Made by a program: the position numbers and the translations under genes. 64,000 nt of DNA from Hymenobacter daecheongensis DSM 21074 (GTDB lineage: Bacteria; Bacteroidota; Bacteroidia; Cytophagales; Hymenobacteraceae). The notes under the pieces are model-generated. The model saw nothing but the letters and a program-made list of their open reading frames with translations. It ran no database searches and had not been told where the DNA came from. Positions 24,834-32,366 of the stretch are shown here, in pieces; the stretch's first letter is position 1, and every line of letters starts with the position of its first letter. The DNA is taken from contig NZ_FQYN01000001.1 in NCBI RefSeq assembly GCF_900141805.1, forward strand, positions 496,001 to 560,000, written 5' to 3'.

Positions 24834-25853
24834 ATGTCTTCCCTCCTCACCGACGGTCTGAATTTCGTTTCCAAGCTCACCCCGCGCCGCGCCCTGAACG
24901 CGGCCCAGGTGGTAGGCAGCTACGCCCTGAGCAAAGCCACTGGCAAAGCCCGGCACTGGGGCCTGCCGCTGGCCCTGAGCTTCGAGCCCACCACCAGCTG
25001 CAACCTGCGCTGCCCGGAGTGCCCCAGCGGCCTGCGCAGCTTCACGCGCCCCACCGGTATGCTGCCCGATGCGCTGTTCAAGCGCACCATCGACGAGCTG
25101 CACCAGCGGCTGTGGTACCTGATTTTCTATTTCCAGGGCGAGCCGTATCTGCACCCCAACTTCCTGGATCTGGTGAAATACGCGGCCGACAAGGGCATTT
25201 ACACGGCCACCAGCACCAACGCCCACTACCTGAATGACAGCAACGCCCGCCGCACGGTAGAGTCGGGCCTCGACCGGCTGATTATCTCGCTCGATGGCAC
25301 CACGCAGGAAGTGTATCAGCAGTACCGGGTGGGTGGCAAGCTGGATAAAGTATTGGAGGGTACGAAGAACGTGGTGCGCTGGCGCAAAGAGCTGAAATCC
25401 AGCACGCCGCGCATTATATTCCAGTTTCTGGTGGTGCGGCCCAACGAGCACCAGATTGAGGAAGCCAAAACGCTGGCTCAAGAGTTGGGGGTGGACGACG
25501 TGTGGTTCAAAACCGCCCAGATCTACGACTACGAGCAGGGCTCCCCGCTCATCCCCACCATCGACTACTACTCGCGCTACGAGAACAACAACGGCACCTG
25601 GAGCATCAAAAACAAGCTCCTGAACCACTGCTGGAAGATGTGGCACAGCTGCGTGATTACCTGGGACGGGCTGGTAGTGCCCTGCTGCTTCGACAAGGAC
25701 GCCGAATACCGCCAGGGCGACCTCAAAACTGAAACCTTCCGCCAGCTCTGGCACGGCCCCAAATACCGCACCTTCCGCGCCTCCCTCCTCAAAGGCCGCG
25801 ACCAGATAGACATGTGCCGCAACTGCACCGAAGGCACGAAAGTGTGGGGATGA
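24834..25853 (+). CDS. Radical SAM / SPASM domain protein
   Basis: A 339-residue radical SAM enzyme. The 4Fe-4S/SAM motif is CNLRCPEC (CxxxCxxC, near residue 54). The barrel shows IISLDGTTQEVYQQYR. The C-terminal SPASM region has Cys residues in HCWKMWHSCVITWDGLVVPCC and MCRNCTEG, which would bind auxiliary clusters. Substrate unknown; the absence of a precursor peptide gene argues mildly against a RiPP role. Start: ATG at 24834-24836, chosen over a longer frame that adds a Cys/Arg-rich tail. The stop TGA is the first triplet of a family C repeat arm. Confidence 0.88.
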   Translation: MSSLLTDGLNFVSKLTPRRALNAAQVVGSYALSKATGKARHWGLPLALSFEPTTSCNLRCPECPSGLRSFTRPTGMLPDALFKRTIDELHQRLWYLIFYFQGEPYLHPNFLDLVKYAADKGIYTATSTNAHYLNDSNARRTVESGLDRLIISLDGTTQEVYQQYRVGGKLDKVLEGTKNVVRWRKELKSSTPRIIFQFLVVRPNEHQIEEAKTLAQELGVDDVWFKTAQIYDYEQGSPLIPTIDYYSRYENNNGTWSIKNKLLNHCWKMWHSCVITWDGLVVPCCFDKDAEYRQGDLKTETFRQLWHGPKYRTFRASLLKGRDQIDMCRNCTEGTKVWG

Positions 25854-25971
25854 AAGTGAAATAGTGAGATAGTGAAATGGTGAGTTTGATGTTCGGTTTG
25901 CGCTAGATGCGCCGCATGCGCGGAATGCGCAGCAAGAAAATCAAACTCACCATCTCACTATTTCACTACTT
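25851..25971. repeat. Word-array inverted repeat, 8-nt word GTGARATR (family C), copy 1
   Basis: The left arm is TGAAA then GTGAAATA, GTGAGATA, GTGAAATG, GTGAGTTTGATGTTCGG; the right arm is the same array on the other strand. The period is 8, so the TGA of successive words falls in all three frames. Both flanking convergent genes stop inside the arms. Confidence 0.85.
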
Positions 25972-26307
25972 GTGTGCTTTCGTGAGGTTTTTGCCGAGGT
26001 CGTCCACTTTTTTCAGGAACTCGTCGGTTTCGGCATCGGCGTAGGTGCCGAAGGAGTTGGATATGGTGCCACGCACGCCGTCGGCGCACTCGATGGCGTA
26101 AAGGATGGACATATCGTCGGGGTCACTTTCGCCCTCGAAGCGGTAGAAGTCCACGATGGTCACTTCCTCCGGGGCGTAGCTCTTTTTCGACTCGGTATCC
26201 ATGGTTTGCAGGCGGCCGTCGCACACATTGAAATCCTGGGTGAACCCGTCGCTGTTCAGCTTTTTCTCGACGTTAATCAGCGAGCGTTCCTCTTCTTTGT
26301 CTTGCAT
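25966..26307 (-). CDS. Conserved small Bacteroidota protein
   Basis: A 113-residue acidic protein. The core (LNSDGFTQDFNVCDGRL ... EEVTIVDFYRFEGESDPDDMSILYAI ... VRGTISNSFGTYAD) matches, from memory, a family of about 100 residues common in Bacteroidota and often labelled phosphoribosylpyrophosphate synthetase. It has no PRPP-binding motif, so that name is almost certainly wrong; the function is unknown. ATG at 26305-26307. The TAG stop is the first triplet of the repeat arm. Confidence 0.75.
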   Translation of the reverse strand: MQDKEEERSLINVEKKLNSDGFTQDFNVCDGRLQTMDTESKKSYAPEEVTIVDFYRFEGESDPDDMSILYAIECADGVRGTISNSFGTYADAETDEFLKKVDDLGKNLTKAHK

Positions 26308-26359
26308 CGTGGTAGTGTTTTGGTAGGGAGCGAAAATAGCGCGGGGCCGCAAAAGCGAA

Positions 26360-26395
26360 GCCCCCGCGCCGGCTATACGCAGCCGGGGCGGGGGC
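26360..26395 (-). terminator. GC-rich hairpin after the FeoB-associated gene
   Basis: GCCCCCGCGCCGGCT pairs with AGCCGGGGCGGGGGC around a six-base loop. On the minus strand a TTTT follows a few bases later, so it is a weak intrinsic terminator candidate. Confidence 0.5.
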
Positions 26396-26419
26396 AGGTT
26401 GTCTGAACTTGAGCGGCAG

Positions 26420-26608
26420 CTAGCCGCGGGCCGGGGCCGCCTTTTCGATGGTGCGTTGCAAACGGTCAACATCGAGCGTGCCGCACGCGCCGCAGCCCTT
26501 GGCACAGCCGCCCTCCGCCTTCACAAAGAAGGCCCGCCAGAAAATGCGCCCGACGTAGAACATAGCCGCCAGAAACAGCAGGCCGATGATGAGGTATTGG
26601 AAGATCAT
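26420..26608 (-). CDS. FeoB-associated Cys-rich membrane protein
   Basis: A 62-residue protein with one N-terminal transmembrane helix (MIFQYLIIGLLFLAAMFYVG) and a short cytoplasmic tail with the cysteine cluster GGCAKGCGACG. This matches the small proteins usually found near ferrous iron transporters, but no feo genes are nearby here. A role in iron handling is inferred from the family only. The longer frame upstream is family B repeat sequence; ATG at 26606-26608. Confidence 0.8.
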   Translation of the reverse strand: MIFQYLIIGLLFLAAMFYVGRIFWRAFFVKAEGGCAKGCGACGTLDVDRLQRTIEKAAPARG

Positions 26609-26649
26609 AGTGCGGGCAAAACTACGCCCAGCGCGGAAAAGTTTGCACC

Positions 26650-26811
26650 CTGTCATTGCGAGGAGGCACGACGAAGCAATCCGTCCTGGACAATGAGTTG
26701 AGCCTTGTAAACCGAAAAGCTTCAACGTATGCCTGCGCCGGGGCTTTGTAGGTTAACAGGGCTTTTTACATTTAAGAGGACGGATTGCTTCGCGCTGCTC
26801 GCAATGACAGG
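26650..26811. repeat. Family B inverted repeat, copy 2
   Basis: Arms CTGTCATTGCGAGGAGG...GAAGCAATCCGTCC and their inverse. The interior (ACAATGAGTTGAGCCTTGTAAACC ... GGTTAACAGGGCTTTT, shown in pieces) is shared with the element at 32240. It ends one base before the suhB stop. Confidence 0.85.
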
Positions 26812-27630
26812 TTATTTCACTTCCCAAAACTCCCCGATAACACCCTGCATTTCAGCATGCAGCGTGCCGTTGGAGGCCAGCACTTCGCGGCCGAATATCG
26901 GGTCGCCGTCGTGCAGGAACTGCGTGACGTGGCCGCCGGCTTCGCGCACCAGCAGGATGCCGGCGGCCACGTCGTAGGAGTTGATGTTGAACTCGAAGTA
27001 GCCGTCGAAGCGGCCGGCAGCGGTCCAGGCCAGGTCGACGGCGGCGGAACCCACGCGGCGGATGCCGTTGGTGCTGCTCATAAACTGCTTCAGAATGCTC
27101 AGGTAGTCATCGACGCGGTGGAAATTGCTGTAGGGAAACCCAGTGGCTATCAGCGACTGGCTGAGCGCGGGAGCCGCCGATACCCGGATGGGCTGCTCGT
27201 TGCAGAAGGCCCCGCCGCCGCGCACGGCCCGGAAGCACTCATCTAGGTTCACCTCATACACCACCCCAATCACCAGTTCCGGGCCTTCCATGAGGGCTAC
27301 GCTCACCGAGTAGCAGGGCAGGCCGTGGATGAAGTTGGTGGTGCCGTCGAGCGGGTCGATAATCCAGGTGAGGGCCGTGCCGACGCTGGTAGCTTGGCTG
27401 TCGGCGCCGGTAGTGCCTTCTTCGGTGATGAAGCCGGCCTGGGGCAGCAGCTCGCGCAGCCCGGCCACCAGCATTTTTTCCGCTTCCTGATCGACGTACG
27501 ACACCATATCGTGCAGGCCCTTGTGCTGGATGCGGCCGCGGTCGAAGGTGGCGGCCTCCTGGCGAATGAACTGGCCGGCCCGGCGGGCTACGTCGGCGAC
27601 CTGGTGGCTGAGGGCGGTGAAATCGGTCAT
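26812..27630 (-). CDS. suhB: Inositol monophosphatase family protein
   Basis: A 272-residue magnesium-dependent phosphatase. The metal site shows EEGTTG (near residue 75), IIDPLDGTTNF (near residue 95) and the C-terminal signature GSAAVDLAWTAAGRFDGYFE followed by NINSYDVAAGILLVREAGG. It dephosphorylates inositol-1-phosphate or a related sugar phosphate, and SuhB homologues can also assist ribosome biogenesis. Length is typical. ATG at 27628-27630; nine codons of extra open frame lead into the promoter-side sequence and a family A repeat. Confidence 0.93.
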   Translation of the reverse strand: MTDFTALSHQVADVARRAGQFIRQEAATFDRGRIQHKGLHDMVSYVDQEAEKMLVAGLRELLPQAGFITEEGTTGADSQATSVGTALTWIIDPLDGTTNFIHGLPCYSVSVALMEGPELVIGVVYEVNLDECFRAVRGGGAFCNEQPIRVSAAPALSQSLIATGFPYSNFHRVDDYLSILKQFMSSTNGIRRVGSAAVDLAWTAAGRFDGYFEFNINSYDVAAGILLVREAGGHVTQFLHDGDPIFGREVLASNGTLHAEMQGVIGEFWEVK

Positions 27631-27647
27631 GGGGTACGGATTGTTTA

Positions 27648-27748
27648 CGTCTGTCATCCTGAGCAGAGCGAAGGACCTCTCCCGCTTCGTTGGATTGCCA
27701 TTGCAACGAAGCGGGAGAGGTCCTTCGCTCTGCTCAGGATGACAGACG
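27648..27748. repeat. Family A inverted repeat, copy 5
   Basis: Perfect arms CGTCTGTCATCCTGAGCAGAGC...GGACCTCTCCCGCTTCGTTG (shown in pieces) and their inverse with a loop of only a few bases. It lies between the suhB start and the lnt stop, 14 bases from the latter. Confidence 0.88.
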
Positions 27749-27761
27749 ATTTATGAGTTAT

Positions 27762-29492
27762 CTAAACAGCAAAGCGCCGGTTCAGCGCGCGCACCATCAC
27801 GAAGGCCAGCAGCAGCACGGCCAGCACCTGCGCCCCGCGCCCGATCAGCTCGCCGTAGCGGACGTAGAACGTCATTTCCGTGTTCAGGCGCACGGTGCCG
27901 CGCAGGGCAGCAGGCACCCACCAGCCGGTTTGCTGAATTATTTCGCCCTTCTGGTTGATGAAGGCCGAAATGCCGGTGTTGGCGGAGCGGGCAATGGCGC
28001 GGCGGGTTTCGATGGCGCGGAGCGTGGCGTAGTGCAGGTGCTGCAGGTGGCCGGGCGAATCGCTCCACCAGCCGTCGTTGGTGATGATGCCGATGAGCGT
28101 GGCTCCGCGCCGGATGTATTGGCTTACGTAGTCGCCATACACCGATTCGTAGCAGATGACCGGGGCCGTGCGCAGGGTCGAATCGGGGGCGGTGGTGCGG
28201 AACACGCCGGCCTGCGCCTGCCGGCCCAGCCCGCCGGCCGCCCCGCCCAGATCAATCACGAAGGCCGACAGCCAGTGCGGCACGCCCTCCACCCCCGGCA
28301 CCAGCCGCGACTTGTGGTAGAACTGCACCGGCTGCGCGGCGTTGCCGAAAAACACGGCCGTGTTAAAGAAGTCGTAATACCCGATATCGTCGCGGTAGCG
28401 GGAAGATTCGCTGGCGGTTTCCTTGCTGGGGTAGGTGGTGAGGGTGGTGGCGCCGGTTATCAGCTCTAGGCCGGGATGACGAGCCAGAAAGCTCCGGATT
28501 TGCAGGGCTTTGGGATTGGCTTCGAAGGTGGCTTCCCAGTTATTCTCTTCCAGCGAGGTTTCGGGCCAGAGCACCAGCTTGGTCTGCGGGGTCAGGTTTT
28601 GCTCGGTGAGCCGGAACATGCGCTGCAGTTGCTCGTGGTAAGGAATGAACTTCGCCCCGCCCTCAAACTTCTCCTGAAACGGGTCGAAGTTGGGCTGAAT
28701 GACCAGCACCTCCGCCGCCTGCCCCTTTTCCTGGTAGCGGCTGCTGATGATTTTGGACACTACGATTGGGAGCAGAATAGCCACTAGCGTGGCAATTAAA
28801 AATTGAGAATTAAAAATTAAAAAAGGCTTACGACGCATTGTCGAGGCTTGCTCTGCTGACTCCTGAGCTTCATTTTTAATTCTTAATTCATCATTTTCAA
28901 TTGAAAAGAACACCAGCAGGTTCACTACCCAAATCCAGACAGAGCCGCCCAGAAAGCCGGTGTATTCATACCACTGCACCCACTCGGTGGCGGTAGCGAA
29001 GCCGTTGCCGAGCGTGAGCCAGGGCCAGGTGAAATCCCAGTGCAGATGCAGCTGCTCGAAGGCAATCCAGTAGATGGGTAGCGAGACGTAGCCCAGGCGC
29101 GGGCCGGCCAGTCGCTTGGTGTGATAGAAGGCCATGGTGGGCAGGCACATCAGCAACGCATTGAGCACCACGGCCGCAATGCCGCCGCCGAGCGTGCTGT
29201 AGCTCACCCACCAGGTGGTAAAGGCGTTCCAGAGTACCAGTGTGAGGTAGGTGTAGCGAAACACTTTCCAGCCCGTAGCGCCGCGCCGCACCAGCGCGGC
29301 CTCCAAATACAGATATGGCACCCAGCCTACCAGCAGCACCAGCGCCAGCGGAGCGGGGTGCACCGGCCAGCCCAGCCACAGCAGCCCGGCGCTGAGCAGC
29401 GCCAGCAGCGCGGGCGGCCAGGAGGCGGGGCGCGTCCAAGTGAAGGCCGGGGCGGTAGATAGCACGGAAGTTTCAGCAGGTTTAGTCAGCAC
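27762..29492 (-). CDS. lnt: Apolipoprotein N-acyltransferase carrying an in-frame repeat insertion
   Basis: A 576-residue inner-membrane enzyme that N-acylates lipoproteins. The N-terminal half has several membrane segments; the nitrilase-like periplasmic domain starts near residue 262 (VLVIQPNFDPFQEKF), with KLVLWPETSLEE and the catalytic Cys in VICYESVYGDYV. Residues about 198-233 (IENDELRIKNE ... FNSQFLIA) are encoded by a word-array inverted repeat sitting in frame between the last membrane segment and the catalytic domain. The start is GTG at 29490-29492; it overlaps the end of rsmI by 11 bases. Confidence 0.92.
   Translation of the reverse strand: MLTKPAETSVLSTAPAFTWTRPASWPPALLALLSAGLLWLGWPVHPAPLALVLLVGWVPYLYLEAALVRRGATGWKVFRYTYLTLVLWNAFTTWWVSYSTLGGGIAAVVLNALLMCLPTMAFYHTKRLAGPRLGYVSLPIYWIAFEQLHLHWDFTWPWLTLGNGFATATEWVQWYEYTGFLGGSVWIWVVNLLVFFSIENDELRIKNEAQESAEQASTMRRKPFLIFNSQFLIATLVAILLPIVVSKIISSRYQEKGQAAEVLVIQPNFDPFQEKFEGGAKFIPYHEQLQRMFRLTEQNLTPQTKLVLWPETSLEENNWEATFEANPKALQIRSFLARHPGLELITGATTLTTYPSKETASESSRYRDDIGYYDFFNTAVFFGNAAQPVQFYHKSRLVPGVEGVPHWLSAFVIDLGGAAGGLGRQAQAGVFRTTAPDSTLRTAPVICYESVYGDYVSQYIRRGATLIGIITNDGWWSDSPGHLQHLHYATLRAIETRRAIARSANTGISAFINQKGEIIQQTGWWVPAALRGTVRLNTEMTFYVRYGELIGRGAQVLAVLLLAFVMVRALNRRFAV
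28792..28906. repeat. Word-array inverted repeat, 7-nt word AATTRAR, inside lnt
   Basis: The plus-strand left arm reads AATTAAA, AATTGAG, AATTAAA, AATTAAA. The right arm, read on the minus strand, is AATTGAA, AATGATG, AATTAAG, AATTAAA, AATGAAG. Between them is a loop of about 40 bases. Only one reading frame through each arm is free of stops, and lnt uses it, giving ENDELRIKNE and FNSQFLI. Confidence 0.85.
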
Positions 29493-30189
29493 GGCGCTCT
29501 TCTTTATGGCCCTGAACTACGAGTACGATTTCGCCTTTGATGCTGGCGCGGGCCGCGAAATTGGCCGCCAGCTCGGGCAGCGTGCCGTTCAAAGTTTCTT
29601 CAAACAGCTTGGTCAGTTCACGACTCACGGAAGCTTGTCGCTCCGGCCCCAACGCCTCGGCCAGCTGCTCCAGCGTCTTCACAATGCGGTGCGGCGACTC
29701 GTAGAAAATCATGGTGCGGGTTTCCAGCTGCAGCTCCCGGATGCGGGTCTGGCGGCCCTTTTTCACCGGCAAAAAGCCCTCGAACGTGAACCGCTCGGCC
29801 CCGAAGCCCGACTTGAGCAGGGCCGGCACGAAGGCCGTAGCGCCGGGCAGGCATTCCACTTTCAGGCCTTTGGCCAGGCACTCGCGCACCAGCAGAAAGC
29901 CGGGGTCGGAGATGCCGGGCGTGCCGGCATCGGATACCAGGGCCATTTTCTCGCCCTTTTCCAGTCGGTCGAGGATGCGCTGCACGGTCTGGTGCTCGTT
30001 GTGCAGATGGTAGCTGAGCAGGGGCTTTTTCAGGCCCAGGTGCTGCAGCAGCCGGCCGCTGGTGCGGGTGTCTTCGGCCAGCACCACATCTACCTCGCCC
30101 AGAATGCGGATGGCCCGCAGGGTAATATCCTCCAGGTTGCCGATGGGCGTGGGCACGAGGTACAAAACGGTAGGCGTGGCGTCAGACAT
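29482..30189 (-). CDS. rsmI: 16S rRNA (cytidine-1402-2'-O)-methyltransferase
   Basis: A 235-residue SAM-dependent tetrapyrrole-methylase-fold enzyme. The N-terminus LYLVPTPIGNLEDITLRAIRIL, LAEDTRTSGRLL, SDAGTPGISDPGFLLVR and FYESPHRIVKTLEQL are RsmI signatures. It methylates the 2'-OH of C1402 in the decoding centre. The frame is open 15 codons upstream, but TACCTTTG at 30195-30202 points to the ATG at 30187-30189 (MSDATPT). Downstream, lnt overlaps its 3' end by 11 bases. Confidence 0.95.
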   Translation of the reverse strand: MSDATPTVLYLVPTPIGNLEDITLRAIRILGEVDVVLAEDTRTSGRLLQHLGLKKPLLSYHLHNEHQTVQRILDRLEKGEKMALVSDAGTPGISDPGFLLVRECLAKGLKVECLPGATAFVPALLKSGFGAERFTFEGFLPVKKGRQTRIRELQLETRTMIFYESPHRIVKTLEQLAEALGPERQASVSRELTKLFEETLNGTLPELAANFAARASIKGEIVLVVQGHKEERRAD

Positions 30190-30194
30190 AAGCA

Positions 30195-30202
30195 CAAAGG
30201 TA
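30195..30202 (-). promoter_or_regulatory. -7 promoter box of rsmI
   Basis: TACCTTTG on the minus strand lies only five bases before the ATG. Transcription would start about at the start codon, implying a leaderless or nearly leaderless mRNA. Confidence 0.45.
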
Positions 30203-30239
30203 GCACGCCGGCAGGCTACGGGCGGAAGCAGCAAGCATC

Positions 30240-30488
30240 CTATTCTGCCCCATGCCGCGCCGCCACGGCGTCAATGGCGGCAGCCAGGCGATGGTCGCGG
30301 CGGGTTACGGTGTTGCCGGCATCGTGGGTGCGCAGGCGAAACTCGACGGTGTTGTACTCATTAGCCCACCACGGATGATGGTCGAGGCGCTCGGCTTCGA
30401 CGGCCACTTCGGTCATGAAGGCGAAGGCCGTGCGAAAATCCGGGAAGCGAAAGGTGCGGGTGAGGGCATTGTTGTGTTCGGTCCACAT
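30240..30488 (-). CDS. Pterin-4a-carbinolamine dehydratase
   Basis: An 82-residue protein of the PCD/DCoH family, dehydrating 4a-hydroxytetrahydrobiopterin. Recognisable are RTFRFPDFRTAFAFMTEVAVEAERLDHHPWW and NTVEFRLRTHDAGNTVTRRDHRLA (shown as landmarks); the HHPWW and TxxD residues form the active site. It is slightly shorter than usual at the N-terminus. No phenylalanine hydroxylase lies nearby. ATG at 30486-30488; the longer frame lacks family similarity. Confidence 0.88.
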   Translation of the reverse strand: MWTEHNNALTRTFRFPDFRTAFAFMTEVAVEAERLDHHPWWANEYNTVEFRLRTHDAGNTVTRRDHRLAAAIDAVAARHGAE

Positions 30489-30666
30489 AGCTGGGGGGAG
30501 TTGGATGAATTCAGAAAAAAGCCAGAGACATAACGGTTTGCGGCAGGGCAACTGCCATTTGGGCGGGGCCGGAGGAAAGAAGCAGCGGCTGAGCTAAACC
30601 CAAAATCCCAAACCACAGTACACTTCCTTACCCACCCATCACCTCCACCTCTAATCTTTCCGCCTC

Positions 30667-31173
30667 ATGGCCATTGACCCCAATAATCGTCCCGTACGCG
30701 TCATAAACGACGATACCACCGACCAGGAATTTACGGAAGGCCACATCATTCCGGGGGCCAATCCGCCCAAGAACGAAGCCGCCCGCGGTGGTTTCGGCAA
30801 CCGCGACGGCAAGGAAGGCTTCGGCACCGACAGCGGCAGCGGCAGCACGGCCGTATCGGTGAATGAGGATAGTGACCGCGCCGAGCGCCCCGCCGACAAC
30901 ATACGCACTGCCGACGAAGGGGCCGACCAGCGCCCCAACCAGGATATGCCCGCCGATGACGAACTGAGCCAGCGCCGCGTCACTGGCCCCGTAGACGAGC
31001 TGGATGCCGATGACCGCAACGCCAGCCGCGACGAGATGCGCAACCCCAACTCACGCGTAGGCATGGGCCAGATGGAACAGGTGCAGCCCGACTCGGCCAA
31101 GACCGGGGCCACTACCCAGACCAACGCCGAGCTGACCGACCCGAACGCCTCCGATACGGCTATCGACCAGTAG
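30667..31173 (+). CDS. Hydrophilic disordered protein
   Basis: A 168-residue protein dominated by Asp, Asn, Glu, Arg, Gly and Ser with no cysteine and no hydrophobic stretch. Segments such as FGNRDGKEGFGTDSGSGS and DNIRTADEGADQRPNQD suggest an intrinsically disordered, highly soluble protein. No family recognised. The composition resembles hydrophilin-type stress proteins, which is only a suggestion. ATG at 30667-30669; the disordered 70-residue gene follows 58 bases later on the same strand. Confidence 0.6.
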   Translation: MAIDPNNRPVRVINDDTTDQEFTEGHIIPGANPPKNEAARGGFGNRDGKEGFGTDSGSGSTAVSVNEDSDRAERPADNIRTADEGADQRPNQDMPADDELSQRRVTGPVDELDADDRNASRDEMRNPNSRVGMGQMEQVQPDSAKTGATTQTNAELTDPNASDTAIDQ

Positions 31174-31231
31174 GCAGCTCGACGAGCCACATCTTTTTGC
31201 CCTGGTTTTCACTCCTTAAAAGCAACAAGAC

Positions 31232-31444
31232 ATGCCATCGCACCATAATGAATCGGACCCCAAAGCAAAGGTAAAGCACAACACGCCGGCCGCAGAAGGC
31301 CAGCCCAAAGCCGACGCGCTGCCCACCAACCAGCTCGACCCTGAAACCGAAGACCGCTTGGAACAGGAAGCCACCGATGCCGGTCTGCGCCACCCCAACC
31401 GCAACCTCAACAAGCCCGATATCGACAAGCCGGCCTACAGCTGA
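31232..31444 (+). CDS. Short hydrophilic protein
   Basis: A 70-residue, Asp/Lys/Asn/Pro-rich protein without cysteine or hydrophobic core (SDPKAKVKHNTPAAEGQPK; LDPETEDRLEQEATDAG). Function unknown. It lies directly behind the disordered 168-residue gene and is followed by a good terminator, so the two probably form one transcript. ATG at 31232-31234. Confidence 0.6.
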   Translation: MPSHHNESDPKAKVKHNTPAAEGQPKADALPTNQLDPETEDRLEQEATDAGLRHPNRNLNKPDIDKPAYS

Positions 31445-31466
31445 ACCCCGCCCGGCTACCAAACAG

Positions 31467-31500
31467 CGAAAGCACCTGCCTTATTTGCGGGTGCTTTTTC
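31467..31500 (+). terminator. Intrinsic terminator
   Basis: The stem GAAAGCACC pairs with GGTGCTTTTTC; a T run follows. It ends the transcript of the two disordered-protein genes. Confidence 0.8.
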
Positions 31501-31533
31501 TTTGTCTCACCGTCTGATTTCGCTCCTTAACTT

Positions 31534-32232
31534 ATGGCCCGCTACGTCCTCACCGATTTGCACGGCTGCCTGCACACCACGCGCCACCTGCTCGAAAACG
31601 TGCTTCGCCTGCGCCCCCAGGATGAGCTGTATGTGCTGGGCGACTACGTGAACAAGGGCCCCGACAGCCGCGGCGTGCTCGACTTGCTGATGCAGCTACC
31701 CCAGCGCGGCTATCAGCTCTGGTGCCTGCGCGGCAACCACGACCAGGAGCTGCTCGATGCCGCTCAGGGCCGCGCCGACGTGCTCTGGGCCTCCGCCGCC
31801 GACCGCCAGCTCACGCTGCAAAGCTTCGGTGTAGCCGAGGCCACCGCCATTCCCTCGTCCTACCTGCAGTGGCTGGCAAGCCTGCCCTACCAGTTCGATA
31901 TCCCCGGCTTCACCCTCGTTCATGCCGGTTTCGACTTCCGTCTGCCCCCCGCCGAAATGCGTCAGGACCCGCACACGATGATGAATATCAAGCAATTCAC
32001 CTTCGATGCATCTCGTCTGCAGGGCCGGCGGCTCCTTCACGGACACGTACCCACGCCCACCGCCGAGGTGCAGCAGCAGGTAGCAGAAAAAGCCGGCAGC
32101 ATCTGCCTCGATACCGGCTGTGTGTACCGTCACAACCCCGAGCTGGCCCACCTGGCTGCTTTAGAGCTGGATTCCTTCCACCTCACCCTCCAACCCAACA
32201 TCGAGCTGCCGTATCCTATTGCCGTGCGGTAG
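31534..32232 (+). CDS. PPP-family metallophosphatase
   Basis: A 232-residue phosphoesterase of the bacterial PrpE / PPP serine-threonine phosphatase type. Motifs: TDLHG (usually DxHG), GDYVNKGPDSRGV, RGNHD, HAGF and LLHGHVPT, giving a complete two-metal site. It could dephosphorylate proteins or cleave diadenosine tetraphosphate; the sequence does not decide this. It is cytoplasmic with no signal peptide. ATG at 31534-31536. A truncated family B repeat follows the stop. Confidence 0.88.
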   Translation: MARYVLTDLHGCLHTTRHLLENVLRLRPQDELYVLGDYVNKGPDSRGVLDLLMQLPQRGYQLWCLRGNHDQELLDAAQGRADVLWASAADRQLTLQSFGVAEATAIPSSYLQWLASLPYQFDIPGFTLVHAGFDFRLPPAEMRQDPHTMMNIKQFTFDASRLQGRRLLHGHVPTPTAEVQQQVAEKAGSICLDTGCVYRHNPELAHLAALELDSFHLTLQPNIELPYPIAVR

Positions 32233-32239
32233 GAGAACT

Positions 32240-32357
32240 GGCATTGCGAGGACGAAGGACGAAGCAATCCGTCCTAGACAATGAGCTGAGTCTTGTAAAC
32301 AGAAAAGCCCTGACGTATGCGTTGCGTCAGGACTTTAAGGTTTAACAGAGCTTTCTA
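32240..32357. repeat. Family B repeat, truncated copy 3
   Basis: The left arm (GGCATTGCGAGGACG...GAAGCAATCCGTCCT) and the interior (ACAATGAGCTGAGTCTTGTAAAC ... GGTTTAACAGAGCTTT, in pieces) match copy 2, but the right terminal arm is missing. It is replaced by a short CTACCTCACCACTTACC tail. It lies between convergent genes, 10 bases from the stop at 32367. Confidence 0.75.
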
Positions 32358-32366
32358 CCTCACCAC

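Noticed and set aside
25966-26307. Name phosphoribosylpyrophosphate synthetase for the 113-residue protein
   Set aside because: The protein is far too short and lacks the PRPP-binding motif; the name seems to be a transferred database label.
26420-26608. A complete ferrous iron uptake locus
   Set aside because: Only the small FeoB-associated Cys-rich protein is present; no feoA or feoB is nearby.
26420-26725. Extended N-terminus of the FeoB-associated protein (about 39 extra residues)
   Set aside because: The extra codons come from the family B repeat; the membrane helix begins right at the internal ATG at 26608.
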